64,000 bases of DNA from assembly GCA_002633025.1 (NCBI GenBank), contig NMRB01000423.1:236917-300916 (forward strand), read 5' to 3'. The notes beneath the pieces are model-generated. The model saw only the letters and a program-made list of their open reading frames with translations, did not search any database and was not told the DNA's origin. A program made the position numbers and the translations under genes. The stretch is from Notospermus geniculatus (Eukaryota; Nemertea; Pilidiophora; Heteronemertea; Lineidae). Shown piece after piece: positions 44,865 to 55,491 of the stretch; within the stretch, counting starts at the first letter, position 1; each line of letters starts with the position of its first letter.

Positions 44865-44870
44865 AATAAA
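44865..44870 (+). terminator. Candidate polyadenylation signal after the LDLa gene
   Basis: AATAAA lies 589 nt after the proposed stop at 44274-44276, in unique sequence. Confidence 0.35.
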
Positions 44871-45003
44871 TGCTTTACTATGTATTTTTGGTAACTTGAA
44901 AAAGGTGATGAAAGGAATTGGGCACTAGGCTGCCTGGTATTGAGGTCTTCATCGGCGAAAGCCAACATTTAAGAAATCTTCCACGAAAAAGCCTAACAAC
45001 AGT

Positions 45004-45254
45004 AAAGTCTAACCCAATCTAGCCGTGGAGCAATGGAATGCGGAAGTAATGGACCTGAACGCGGTGGTTGACCACACAGTTTTAATCTACATTCACTTGT
45101 GAGATTGTGAACAGCCTATTGGCTGCTTGTATAATGTGCACCGATTGACGCCAGTCATGCGGACTGCTTTGGCATATTATTAAAACCGCAAATACATGTC
45201 GCATTTCCACCTTCCACATTCCATTGCTCCACGGCTAGATTGGGTTAGACTATA
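45004..45254. mobile_element. Fold-back MITE, ends AGTCTAACCCAATCTAGCCG
   Basis: Nearly perfect 36-bp arms including TGGAGCAATGGAATG at 45006-45041 and 45217-45252 enclose about 175 non-coding bp. Confidence 0.8.
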
Positions 45255-45920
45255 GCAACTACGTCGCGTAGTGAACCGCCAGTCACTACATGGATTGATG
45301 GTATTGCTGTATATTCACCATGTTCATGGTGTCCCAAAAGCTTTTTTACAGACATTCCCGGCAGAAGCCTCCAAAGTGGGCCGAAACCATTATGGTCAAT
45401 TGAACTAGATTAGATTAATGTGATTGAAAGTTGGACAGTTTGACCATCCTGCGGGAAGACCAATGCCCACCGCGGAATTCAAGCAGCAAGGGGAAGCGGC
45501 TTTCTGTTGTCCCAGGCTGCAGGCGGTGTCGCGTCGTTGTCCTCTTGGTGAAGAACGACAATCCCCGTCGTCGCCAAGTGCGTTCGTAAACCACATCCAC
45601 CCTTACAGGTACAAATGCATAAGAAGCACGGCGAGAATATGTAAAGCATTTGGGACACCCTGCACAACGTCTGGGGACGTCTAGTCTCCCCGTCCTGTCG
45701 GATGGACCTAAAACCTACATTCTGGTCGTCAACACGAGATAGGCCTCAGCTTACGTACGAGAAGAACTTATTTAAGTTCAAAGTATTTTGTTTCGTTCAT
45801 TTCATTTACATTGGCATGAATATTACCAAATATTTCGTAATTTCATTTTGATTCCGTTAAACAACCTTCCATTTGGTGAATACAATTTCGTATTTTGTCG
45901 CTTGCAGCTCATTGTTTATC
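45255..45920. other. Intergenic stretch with no recognised feature
   Basis: Overlapping short frames at 45.4-45.7 kb on both strands show no motif or splice support. Confidence 0.35.
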
Positions 45921-45924
45921 AAGT

Positions 45925-46082
45925 AAAGCCGCCCATACACGTTCAAAATTATTGCACAATATGAGGACCACAATGGGTAATATTATTGCCAATCTTTCTT
46001 CCACCGATCATGCCAGAAGCACATGCCCCTATTTTTGGCCCCATATTGTGCAATAATATTGATCGTGTATGGGCCGCTTAAG
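45925..46082. mobile_element. Fold-back MITE, ends AAGCCGCCCATACACG
   Basis: Arms CGCCCATACACGTTC and ATTATTGCACAATATGAGG face the inverted CCATATTGTGCAATAATATT and GATCGTGTATGGGCCGCTT. Confidence 0.75.
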
Positions 46083-46377
46083 CATTAGTTCTTGGGAGAT
46101 TCTTGACAATTTCTTCAATTTTGTTCATAGCTGAAGACATATCTGGAGAAGGTCAACTCGTGACCTTGACCTACTTGCTGAAATCCACCGACGACCTTGA
46201 AAATAATTCAATGTATTGAAACCTCTGATTGTTGTAATATACAATATATATTTATTTATCAAAAGGTGCTATACCTTCATCTCTGAATGTAAAATCATAG
46301 TATTTATTATATGATTTAATTTGATGTAAAAACATACTGTATTTGTTATGGTTTATGGTGGTGGACCAATACGAGAA

Positions 46378-47797
46378 CGCCGCCACGTGTAAGTATATTG
46401 ATGTCGTCTAGTCCACCGACGAGGAGACTCGTTACGGGGCATTGTAAATGGTTATAATCAATCATTCAAGGATACGAGGCCAGTTTCACTTATTAAATGA
46501 CAAATATTTACATGTTGATTTCTTATGTTACAGTAAATAACGAGAACAAAACAAAAGCGAAGGAATAACACTCATCCCAGTCATTTTTGAAATTCCCAAT
46601 TTTTTTCGATGATACTCAACGATTCATTGTTTCCCGGACACCTACTTCAACGGATGTTATCTCCCTCTACACCTGTCTCTCCATCAGATTCACAGATACA
46701 TCCTTAGTGTTGAACTACCTCAATTGTCTTATATTAAAGTGTCCTGATCTTCCGTTGGCCCTCCAGTGATTAGCATTATATGTGCCTCATGAGGCACATT
46801 GTGCCTCATGTGCAGTCAAAGCTGCAGCCATTGAAGTGAGACTTGGCAGAGATATCATTTGAGATGGTGATTGAATGAGGAAAAAATTATCCAATTTCCT
46901 CACGGAGTATGTCACGTTTGACCAAAAGAACGTGAGCGTGGCCTATTAACCAGTCGACGTTACTTGATTATCGAACTGTCCCCAGTATTGGAGTAGTACG
47001 GGCTTTCTGTTTCCGAGATTAGACACCAACTCTCATTGGGTTGTACTGTCATTAGTTTGCCTTCCAAAGCCTTACTTGGTCCGTTCTTTGTTTATTTCAT
47101 NCGCCGCCATGTGTAAGTATATTGATGTCGTCTAGTCCACCGACGAGGAAACTCGTTACGGGGCATTGTAAATGGTTATAATCAATCATTCAAGGATACG
47201 AGGCCAGTTTCACTTATTAAATGACAAATATTTACATGTTCATTTCTTATGTTAGAGTAAATAACGAGAACAAAACAAAAGCGAAGAAATAACACTCATA
47301 CCAGTCATTTTTGAAATTCCCAATTTTTTTCAATGATACTCAACGATTCATTGTTCCCCGGACACCTACTTCAACGGATGTTATCTCCCTCTACACCTGT
47401 CTCTCCATCAGATTCACAGATACATCCTTAGTGTTGAACTACCTCAATTGTCTTATATTAAAGTGTCCTGATCTTCCGTTGGCCCTCCAGTGATTAGCAT
47501 TATATGTGCCTCATGTGCAGTCAAAGCTGCAGCCATTGAAGTGAGACTTGGCAGAGATATCATTTGAGATGGTGATTGAATGAGGAAAAAATTATCCAAT
47601 TTCCTCACGGAGTATGTCACGTTTGACCAAAAGAACGTGAGCGTGGCCTATTACCAGTCGACGTTACTTGAACTGTCCCCAGTATTGGAGTAGTACGGGC
47701 TTTCTGTTTCCGAGATTAGACACCAACTCTCATTGGGTTGTACTGTCATTAGTTTGCCTTCCAAAGCCTTACTTGGTCCGTTCTTTGTTTATTTCAT
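46378..47797. repeat. 720-bp direct duplication across a single-N gap
   Basis: Bases 46378-47100 recur at 47102-47797 with few changes (one 17-base and two short deletions). The right copy begins right after the N at 47101 and both end at CTTTGTTTATTTCAT. Both carry the same 60-codon frame, which I do not recognise. Confidence 0.85.
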
Positions 47798-48590
47798 GAT
47801 TCTGCCCAGAAGTTTTTTCTACTGAAATCGTTTTGTAAATATCTCTAGCCCAAGCGATCAGTTCTGGTCTTATTTGTGATGTTAATGCTGCAATAATATA
47901 CGCTGTAATAATGCTGTAATGATATATATTTATTTAAATGACGAATAAAGGTAAAATGTACATAAAAAGGACGGAGATTTTGAATCTTTTTACAAGCCAA
48001 ACGCTTGTCGCGCCATCTATCAGGCATTCTGTCTCCAAAAATATTGCAACATCCGAAAATTTCTGATAACATTTTCAAAGGTGTCGCTCATGTCTGTCGC
48101 GTGAAACTTCTACATTCGCTTGGTTCGGGGAAATATTCATATATCGTATTGACCACTGGGAAATATCAAAATGTTATGAGGGTCGACATCATTCGAGATT
48201 CAGAAGGTGGGAATAAGTGATACCTCAACTGACGACAGAAGTCAATAGTAGACCCCTATTTTCAAAATGATAGACAAATTGACCCTAAGAAGGTCATATG
48301 ACCCTAAGAAGGTCATTTAATACGGATAACTGCCCTGTTTTGGGGCGGACGGGAGTTCCACCGAGATGGCAAAGGGATTTCGCCCAAACCGGAAGTGTTG
48401 ATGAACATGGTCAACGTTCTGCCAAATGATCAGACCTACATACTCAACACTCGTGTTTTGAAACGGATCACCAACTCCTTTCTCGGAGTGAAGGCGGATG
48501 TTCAGGCTGAATGACTCGTCACAACTAACTGAATAAAGCTCTAAGAATACGTTACTAAACAGGATAATCGTTTTAAGCCCTTCCTTCACA
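47798..48590. other. Intergenic stretch downstream of the SLC35G-like gene
   Basis: No gene recognised. A 20-bp tandem repeat (TGACCCTAAGAAGGTCATA) lies at 48279-48318. Confidence 0.35.
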
Positions 48591-48594
48591 TAAT

Positions 48595-48752
48595 GGCCTG
48601 TACACACGATCCACTTTTTCATCCAATTTTCTGAATATGCTCTGAATAAAGGCCTACATGCGGGTTTATACACTGAAGCCCCAATAGGCCCGGAATCTGA
48701 ATTTCCAAAAAATTGGATGAAAAATTGGATCGTGTGTATTAGGCCTAACCCG
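48595..48752. mobile_element. Fold-back MITE, ends GGCCTGTACACACGATCCA
   Basis: Arms ACACACGATCCACTTTTTCA and TCCAATTTTC face the inverted TTGGATGAAAAATTGGATCG and TGTGTATTAGGCC. Confidence 0.75.
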
Positions 48753-48948
48753 CATACATGTACAAGCCTACACTTGGAGGAAAGGCGAACAACAGCAGGA
48801 GTGCACTCCGTGGAACAAGGCCTGACGACTGAATTATGTCCGAAGTCTAAAAGAACATAACTGATATCATGGGAGTTACTGACGTCACATCCTTGTTCAG
48901 TGCACTAAAATATCAGCTTTCTGTTGGACAAGATAACCTGGTGTTTTT

Positions 48949-50313
48949 TTAGACAGTGTGAGTTTCCGGCTCATCGTCAGAGAGAGCTTTTCTCCGGGAG
49001 TCGAGATAAAGTTCCAAAGTGTTCCTAGATGTACCACCATAGCGAGGGAACTCCTTCTGTAGAAGTTCACTGAGTTCATCTTCAGTTTCCGACAAAATAT
49101 TTCCGTTAGAATCCTTTATAGGGCGAACCTTTTTCCTCTTAGCTTTACCTTTCCGTTTGTCTTTACATTTTTTCAGTTCTTTCTTTTCTTTTATCATGCG
49201 ATAGACGCCCGTTGCAATGGCACTAAGTAATATACACGTGCCACCGACGATGCTTAGTACCGACACCTTGTTTTCGAATGCGAATAGTTGAAGAATATAA
49301 CAAAGTACGATGTTAGTTGAGAGCACCAATGTCACTGGGCCGGCACCCTCGAAATGTAGTCCAGCGAAAAGCAACGTCCTTCCGAGGAACACTGTAATCC
49401 CGACACCGGTCATGATCAGAACCGTCACATGATTTGTTGGCATGCTGACATCAGGGTAGGTGACAAGACAAAGAGCTCCCGAGACTAGAACACCAATAAA
49501 ATACGACTGGAAACTCATGGTGATGAAATGTATCCGTTCCAGCTTCCTGTAGATGATGATGCAGATGGACCACAGCAAAGTTGCAGCGACAACAAGCCCG
49601 ATACCAATGTAACGGTCATTACTATTGGACGTTACCACACCTGTGGAATTTGAATCTGTTACGTTCGACCAATCGTAACCTCTGTTTATTCCATCGGTAT
49701 ACTTCTCACTTGGCAAAGATACGTAGGAAATATTAGTTAGAAATGATTTCAGGTCGGCCATACGAATCATGGAGATGTTGAAGCAAAGGGTGGCGTCCTT
49801 CAGGGACACGAAGATCACGGACGGCTGAAGCAAGAAAACGACGCCGACTGTTGTTATAAGTATGGTGATGATTTCAAAAAATCCACAGGGCTCCTTTAAA
49901 AATATCCAAGCCAAGACAGCAACGAACGCTAGGTGCCCATAGAAAACGGCAGTGGCGTCACTGAATGAAATATAGCGGATGGAGTAGCTGTAGCAGGCGT
50001 AGTGTACCGTGTTCAAAAGGGCTGTCAGGCACAGAAGACCCTGGTCAGGCCTGTGTTTCACGAAAAATGGCTTCCCCATCGCCACGATGAGAGGCAGGCA
50101 AAGTATCAACGAAATGCAGTTGTTGACTAGGATGATTTCCTTCGATGGTAACATCGTCACTGTGAGGATCTGTAGTCCGAAACTGTGGATACTCAGGAAG
50201 GCTGCCGATGCCAGCGCCAGGACCAGTCCCAACGATTTCTTGCATGTTTCCTGCACTTTGGTACGCCACAACGGAAGTTGGATGGTAAAACAGGGAAGTC
50301 CAGTAGAGATCAT
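48949..50313 (-). CDS. SLC35G: SLC35G-like EamA (drug/metabolite transporter) family membrane protein
   Basis: A single 454-residue frame without introns. Ten hydrophobic segments form two EamA repeats (about residues 25-166 and 235-376). The first repeat has YACYSYSIRYISFSDATAVF and the loop WIFLKEPCGFFE, typical of SLC35G/AcrA-related proteins; the second has AGPVTLVLSTNIV and a final helix VLSIVGGTCILLS. A loop of about 65 residues between the repeats carries NIS, NVT and NST glycosylation sites, which fits a luminal or extracellular side. The tail (from about 377) is very basic, then acidic. The family moves small metabolites or acyl-carnitine-like solutes, but the substrate here is unknown. 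On -, an acceptor-like TTTGCATACCAG lies just before the ATG, so a non-coding first exon is likely. The G1/G3-type subfamily assignment is tentative. Confidence 0.9.
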   Translation of the reverse strand: MISTGLPCFTIQLPLWRTKVQETCKKSLGLVLALASAAFLSIHSFGLQILTVTMLPSKEIILVNNCISLILCLPLIVAMGKPFFVKHRPDQGLLCLTALLNTVHYACYSYSIRYISFSDATAVFYGHLAFVAVLAWIFLKEPCGFFEIITILITTVGVVFLLQPSVIFVSLKDATLCFNISMIRMADLKSFLTNISYVSLPSEKYTDGINRGYDWSNVTDSNSTGVVTSNSNDRYIGIGLVVAATLLWSICIIIYRKLERIHFITMSFQSYFIGVLVSGALCLVTYPDVSMPTNHVTVLIMTGVGITVFLGRTLLFAGLHFEGAGPVTLVLSTNIVLCYILQLFAFENKVSVLSIVGGTCILLSAIATGVYRMIKEKKELKKCKDKRKGKAKRKKVRPIKDSNGNILSETEDELSELLQKEFPRYGGTSRNTLELYLDSRRKALSDDEPETHTV

Positions 50314-50547
50314 GATCTGGTATGCAAATGAAAAGATTGAAAGTGTTTTAATACGCTTTGCTCAGACTTCGGAATGTCGCTGACTTCTTATCAGGAGATA
50401 GGCCTATAGGCAGCAAACGATTCGCTCCAAGGCCGAAAACGAAATCTGACGTAGGCCTAGTCTGAAGCGTGATTCATTGGCGCTCGGGTCCGGTCTGTTT
50501 TCAGTCCGTTTGCCCCTAGTTGGCGCAAAACTCTATTTGATCGATTT

Positions 50548-50642
50548 TTTCCCCGAAGCCATCGTTAGGTTAACGATGTCGTTAAAACTGGAAAAATACA
50601 TAGCGTAACTACATCGTTAACCTTATGACGGCTTCGGGAACA
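50548..50642. mobile_element. Short fold-back near the 5' end of the SLC35G-like gene
   Basis: CCCGAAGCCATCGTTAGG then TTAACGATGT faces ACATCGTTAACC and TTATGACGGCTTCGGG about 30 bp away. It lies 235 bp upstream of the start codon. Confidence 0.7.
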
Positions 50643-51228
50643 TGGGTCCTGAATCGGACAAAATCCGTGTGTTAATGAACCCCGCTTGAGAAGTAGGATG
50701 AGAACATGAGGCCTACAACTTGAGTGTTTCTATAGTGTTCCTAAGACGGAATGAGGAAAGGAGTCTTTGATGATGTATTGGGCAGCAAAGGAAGAACCAC
50801 TTTTCCTTTTCAATAATCACAATGGACAGAGCCATCGTTTTGCCGTCGATATCAAACACGCGGAGGACCTACCGTGCATTCTCCAAACCGTCAACAACAA
50901 AACACCCTTGTCAAATAACCCACACCTCAGAGGAACTGATTATGACTGACCAAAGCAATGGTTGACCTTGAGTTCAATTCGTCCGTGGGCAGTGTAATAT
51001 TCAGGTGACTGCCCTCCAATCTGTTGTTCAGAAGCCAATCGAAACGTGCATGGGCTAAAAAGTCCCTCACCAAACCAAGAACCAAGTCAAAGGGCAGTAA
51101 ACCAACCGCAACTGTTCAGTGGGGTTGTAAACTTGTGACGTTCACAGGCATAACCTTAACGACATGTCCTTTGGTATCGGCCATTCCTTTGAACTACATG
51201 TACGTGTACGTAGATGTGACGGCAGACC
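50643..51228. other. Intergenic stretch with no recognised feature
   Basis: No gene, tandem or inverted repeat recognised. Confidence 0.3.
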
Positions 51229-51232
51229 AATA

Positions 51233-51352
51233 GGGAGGTTTCGCAAGCGCCCGGTTAGGCCCCACGACGACGTTTATCTATTGTGTCGGTATACCCAAAG
51301 AATAGATAAACGTCGTCGTATGGCCTTACCGGGCGCTTGCGAAACCTCCCTA
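51233..51352. mobile_element. Fold-back MITE, ends TAGGGAGGTTTCGCAAGCGC
   Basis: Arms AGGGAGGTTTCGCAAGCGCC and GACGACGTTTATCTATT face exact inverted complements around GTGTCGGTATACCC. The TAGGGAG terminus resembles the 33668 family. Confidence 0.85.
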
Positions 51353-51778
51353 ATCATTCTATCTCTGTCCCCTTCAAGGAATCGGTGGGGGCAGTTAGCG
51401 GAACGCCGAGTCTCCTTATTTGACAAGGTATGCGGTCAGCGCCGTCTGGTTGAGTCTTCTATTGCATAGAGGTTAGAACCCTGATGAAACCGTAAACATA
51501 CCATATCGTCTTTTGGAACATTTCTAGACATCCTTAATATTCCTGTCAACAACACATGCACACAGAGTGGGAACACAGGAGAGAAAGTGGTAACATTACT
51601 CTTTATTCAACATTTTGTTGAGAATACAGACTTTGGAGTCGTTTAATTCTTCTGAACTGAAAATACCCTCATGGTGAATTTGGCGTTGATCTTCTATAAA
51701 TACTTGAAAACCCAGGAAACATTTGATGACAGGCCAACTCGTCCTTCCTGTATTTTGCTCAGTGCTGCCTAAAACCTA
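51353..51778. other. Intergenic stretch with no recognised feature
   Basis: No gene or repeat recognised. Confidence 0.3.
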
Positions 51779-52030
51779 GCGTCCACTAGGACGCGGACAA
51801 GACGCTGAATGCAAATTTAGTGAATCCGCATTCATTCGGCAACCTCTCCGCATATTCTTGAAAGGTTCCGTTCACTGTCTTTATCATTCCTGAACAGTTC
51901 GCGGCATTTCTGCACGTTCGGGAGAGGGTAAAACGACCAATAGGACTTGATGCGGAAGCAATGCCGAAATGACACATTTGATTCCCGAACCCTTCCTAAT
52001 GTTGTCGGCGCTCTAGTGGACGCCACCCAT
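51779..52030. mobile_element. MITE, ends AGCGTCCACTAGGAC (uninterrupted copy of the 33567 element)
   Basis: Ends GCGTCCACTAGGAC and GCTCTAGTGGACGC. Read on -, its interior matches 33567-33960 minus the 128-bp insert, so it records the empty site. Confidence 0.75.
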
Positions 52031-52618
52031 AAAGGGCTCCGCACACTAGCGATTTTTCGAGCGATTTTCTGGGCGATCGGCCTTGCGACCAGGCCAGCGA
52101 CTCAACATTTTTACCTTTTGGTCTCCTCTTTGCGGCAGATTGTTACGCGACTGTTTACACAATTTGGTCGCGCGGTAAGTCCCTCCGACTGGTCTCTTTA
52201 CATAATCGCTTCAGTGATCGCTTCGTTGCAAACATATTCACTTGCCGACTACATGAGCGACCAAGAAAGACCTGTGCGTGGTGAGCACGTGCACATTGTC
52301 AGGTGACCGGTGGAACGTTTCCTGATTGGCCAGTTTTACCGTCGGAAATAGTGGACAGAAGGACAATGCAAGACAGCGGCAACCAAGCGACCGAAAGTTC
52401 AACATGTTGAACTTTTGGTCGCTTGGCCCAGTCCACTGCTACTGCGACCGTCTCCAGCAAAATAGTCGCCCCTTTGCGGATCGTCCTAGGAAATTGTCGC
52501 GTGCGACATAGCTCAGCGACTTCACAGNATCGACCTCAAAGGTAATTATTGCAGGCGACGTAGTAGTCGCATCGGTAGTCGCCCCTATTTTAGTCGCCAG
52601 TGTGCGGAGCCCTTAAGC
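52031..52618. mobile_element. Fold-back element, ends AAGGGCTCCGCACACTAGCG
   Basis: Ends AAAGGGCTCCGCACACTAGC (52032) and CGCCAGTGTGCGGAGCCCTT (about 52594-52613). The body repeats AGCGAC/GTCGC words. A single N lies at 52528. It abuts the preceding MITE. Confidence 0.75.
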
Positions 52619-53300
52619 CAAATCACGTCTAGCGAGTCCACTTCAGCAATCGAGTGCCCGTTTACAACGCAACCCAGTTGCAAAGCAAGTCGCAAGGCAA
52701 AATCAGCTTGAAAATCGATGGTGGATTCCTAGCTTTATAGTGCGGTATGGTGTGTCAACAAAGCAGCTCCCGTAGGATTTTTGTGCCAAGTTGAATTTTT
52801 TGCAGTTCTGGGTTCTTTAGGGTCCAAATTATCAGAAATTGATGGGGTTCAAATTTTCTGACCACTACCCTCTTTGTGGGGTGTCACCCATTTTTGCGAA
52901 CTGACTTCATCATTGGACATCAGTGGACGCAACAACTGAGCTTTGCACAGGAGAATGGGACACAATGTACAGCTAACTTTTGAACGGTTGGATTTACACC
53001 CCATAAATGTATTACCAACAGATAGAAATATGGTGCCTCGGAATCAAATAAGCCTATTCTGTGGCGTTTTTAAGCAGTTTACGTTGGGAAATGACGTTTT
53101 ATGCATTTCGATTCACTTTGTGTTAATTTATACGCCGTGACTATTTGCACAGCAAGTTTCTGTGAAAATAGTAGTTCTCGCACTGCTTACACAGCAGATT
53201 CTAACCAATGAAAACGCGAGGTTCATAATGAGGATGCATTACGATAATTTATGCACGGGGCATATTAAACAACGAAGTGATTATTCACACGCCTAATCTT
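52619..53300. other. Intergenic stretch with no recognised feature
   Basis: No gene or repeat recognised. Confidence 0.3.
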
Positions 53301-53302
53301 CA

Positions 53303-53377
53303 GTCAGCTGACTGTCGCAGTGGAAAGGTGGAGTGGACTGTAACCCAAAGGTCGCGGGTTCGAATCCCGGTAGTCCT
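53303..53377 (+). tRNA. tRNA-like pol III sequence (pseudo-tRNA or SINE head)
   Basis: Box A TGTCGCAGTGG (53313) and a perfect box B GGTTCGAATCC (53357) have tRNA spacing, and a poly-T terminator follows at 53377. The loop CTGTAAC would place a Tyr anticodon GTA, but anticodon and acceptor stems pair poorly, so a working tRNA is unlikely. Confidence 0.45.
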
Positions 53378-53694
53378 TTTTAGTTTTTTTCTTTTTTCTT
53401 ACTTTCTTTTTCTTTTCTCTTTTCTTTCACTGTTGTGACTCTTTGAAATTTCTACATGGAATAGTTGGTTAATTAATCCTTTCTTAGTGGTGACACTGAT
53501 AAACACGGCTACAACTTGGGAAGATCACACCCTGGTATTCGGACTCATCCCCTACTCTGACTCACAACCTCAGAGGAATTAGCTATCCTACTGACGCTAA
53601 CCGACAGAATGCGTAACATATACATGTAGGTCTGGTGTCTAAGATCATATTTTGCTAATTTTCGGTCAAAATGTGCATGAAAAGCACGTTTTTC

Positions 53695-53725
53695 CGGACC
53701 CCCTCGGGGGGGGGGGGGGCACTTG
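53695..53725. repeat. Poly-G run
   Basis: About 15 consecutive G after CCCCCTC, likely length-variable. Confidence 0.6.
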
Positions 53726-53830
53726 GCCCCTGCCCCCTCCAGCAACATCTCTGGTTGTGATGACATATGTTTGCCAAGAGCTCCCTGGGCTGAGTCCACT
53801 AGGGGACGTAACCTCACCATGCACTTGCAC

Positions 53831-53860
53831 AGATAGATAGATAGACAGATAGATAGATAA
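53831..53860. repeat. AGAT microsatellite
   Basis: About seven AGAT units, one changed to AGAC. Confidence 0.9.
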
Positions 53861-53862
53861 TT

Positions 53863-53868
53863 TTTATT
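53863..53868 (-). terminator. Candidate polyadenylation signal of the relaxin-like gene
   Basis: TTTATT on + (AATAAA on -) about 530 nt downstream of the stop codon. Low specificity because it borders AT-rich repeat sequence. Confidence 0.2.
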
Positions 53869-54394
53869 TTAAATCGGTATGGCAGTTAACATCTACAAAC
53901 ATGAGCGCAAGCGCTCTTCGACCGATCAACAAGTGTACATTGGAGATACAGTACTAATATGTAACAAAAAGTAAGAGAATGTGATCTGCCAGAAAATTAA
54001 AAATAGAAACAAGCCTTTCGGCGACATGGTTCACTAGAGGTTGATGAACGGCTGTGGGAAAGTCAGTGTGTGTTCAATCCACGACTGTTAGAAGTCAATG
54101 CATGTAGTGGAAAAGGTCCGGAACGAAATTTGATTGGTTGGTACCCTATTTGGAACATAATAGGAATTCCCACAAAAGTTCAACCTTTGGCCAGATAGAT
54201 GGGCAGAAATGTGACAAGCAGACCCAGCCCCACAAAGATCTTCAATGTTCATTGTGGATGTGCACAGGTCGGGAGATAAGCTGGTAGATTCAGTGTTCAT
54301 TGTTGATGTAGCCTACACAGTTCGGGAGATACGTGAGTTTTTTCGTAAGAAGTAGCGGATGGAATGCGTCGTTTCTCGCGGGGACGAGATTTCC

Positions 54395-55113
54395 TCAGCA
54401 TGCACCGGCGAGATCTCGAAGTGAGCAACCAGCTTTGCAGCAGACGTCAGCGAGAACGTTGAGCGGTACGACGCCTCGTTTTGACCGTTCGTGCTCGTTG
54501 AAGGCGGAGTGCATTGCATCGGCGATCACCGCTGACCGACGGTATCGGAGGCTTCCTGAAGAAAAGAGTGAGGGTGAATGTTCGGTATGACATTGCTCTG
54601 GGCTGAACGACACACAAACAACAGCACAACAAGGATTCGGTATAAAGCAGATTTCTGTGCAAACCGAACACTCCTGCCATAGGCGTACCCTAAATCTGGA
54701 CCAACGGAGGCGAAGTACAGGCTTATAACAGCAAAATTCAAGTGTGTTATGCAGTTCGAGCTCGATTCAAGTTGGAAGTGCTTGCCGTGATAGGCTATGA
54801 CGTCAACATGGTCAAGGAAGTGTTGCAAATCATCCACACTGCGCTAGTGTTGCCATCTTTGAAGAGAATGGTGAAACACCGACAACTGAAGTCAAGTCCC
54901 TAACTTTGGCCCCTCACCTTTCAACAGGCTAGACGCATCAAGATCTGGTTCTGCGTCAAAAGATGGAGCGCCTCGTTTTGCGATTCCGCATGCGATGAAC
55001 ATGGCCCTTGGTAGGTCTCGGCCACAGAATCGCGAACCATTTGCTCGTACGAGGGCGCTGAATGTAAGGAAGAGGACCAATACTGTGGCAAGTTGAATGG
55101 TATATTTGGCCAT
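54395..55113 (-). CDS. Relaxin/insulin-family prepropeptide, two coding exons
   Basis: Coding exons on - are 55113-54918 and 54555-54395, split by a 362-bp intron (AAAG|GTGAGG donor; CTCTTTTCTTCAG acceptor). Phase 1 rejoins to give 118 residues. Residues 1-25 are a signal peptide. The B chain has RFCGRDLPRAMFIACG, with the relaxin cysteine spacing (11 residues) and an RxxxRxxF version of the RxxxRxx(I/V) receptor-binding cassette. KR follows within a few residues. The C-peptide carries the intron, at the phase usual for insulin-family genes. RSKR precedes the A chain GVVPLNVLADVCCKAGC, with the CC-x3-C-x8-C signature ending at the last cysteine before the stop. The product should be a secreted, processed, disulphide-linked hormone. 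A further acceptor (ATCTTTCAG) sits 2 nt before the ATG, implying an upstream non-coding exon. Subfamily (relaxin, ILP7 or gonadulin-like) is not settled. Confidence 0.9.
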
Positions 55114-55114
55114 A

Positions 55115-55130
55115 TCTGAAAGATAAATAC
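55115..55130 (-). promoter_or_regulatory. Splice acceptor just upstream of the relaxin-like ATG
   Basis: On - it reads TTGTATTTATCTTTCAG|AT followed by ATG. This suggests the transcript begins in an exon further up (above 55.2 kb on +). Confidence 0.5.
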
Positions 55131-55245
55131 AAGTAACTCAGGCGTTTGTTTCTTGTGCACAGTTGGTAGGTACAAGAAGGACTATAGGCCTAGCGGAGCC
55201 CGAGATGATGAGTCTAGCCGAGGGTTGCTTCATCGTTATGATGGG

Positions 55246-55375
55246 CAATAGACATCCTGCGAAAGTCGGCCATTTACAGCTCAGAAGGGGTAAACATCTG
55301 TACAATGCACTAGGCCCAAGGTTTGTTTACCCCTTCTGGTCTGTCATGGCCGACTTTCGCAGGATGTCTATGACA
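55246..55375. mobile_element. Fold-back MITE in the relaxin-like 5' region
   Basis: Arms ATAGACATCCTGCGAAAGTC, GGCCAT and CAGAAGGGGTAAAC face exact inverted complements about 20 bp apart. It lies 130 bp upstream of the ATG exon. Confidence 0.8.
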
Positions 55376-55491
55376 ACTGCGAATATATGTATTGACGATT
55401 GTCGCAATACAAGTCATCAAGGAATCACTTTGCATCCCGATCATTTTTGGAAGAAAATGCATATAGAAATAGACATTGATATGAGTGTTTA

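Noticed and set aside
46587-47493. Two near-identical 60-residue frames as a gene pair
   Set aside because: Same reason: duplicated across the N at 47101, with no domain or splice support.
53303-53377. Functional tRNA-Tyr
   Set aside because: The GTA anticodon position is plausible, but anticodon and acceptor stems do not pair.
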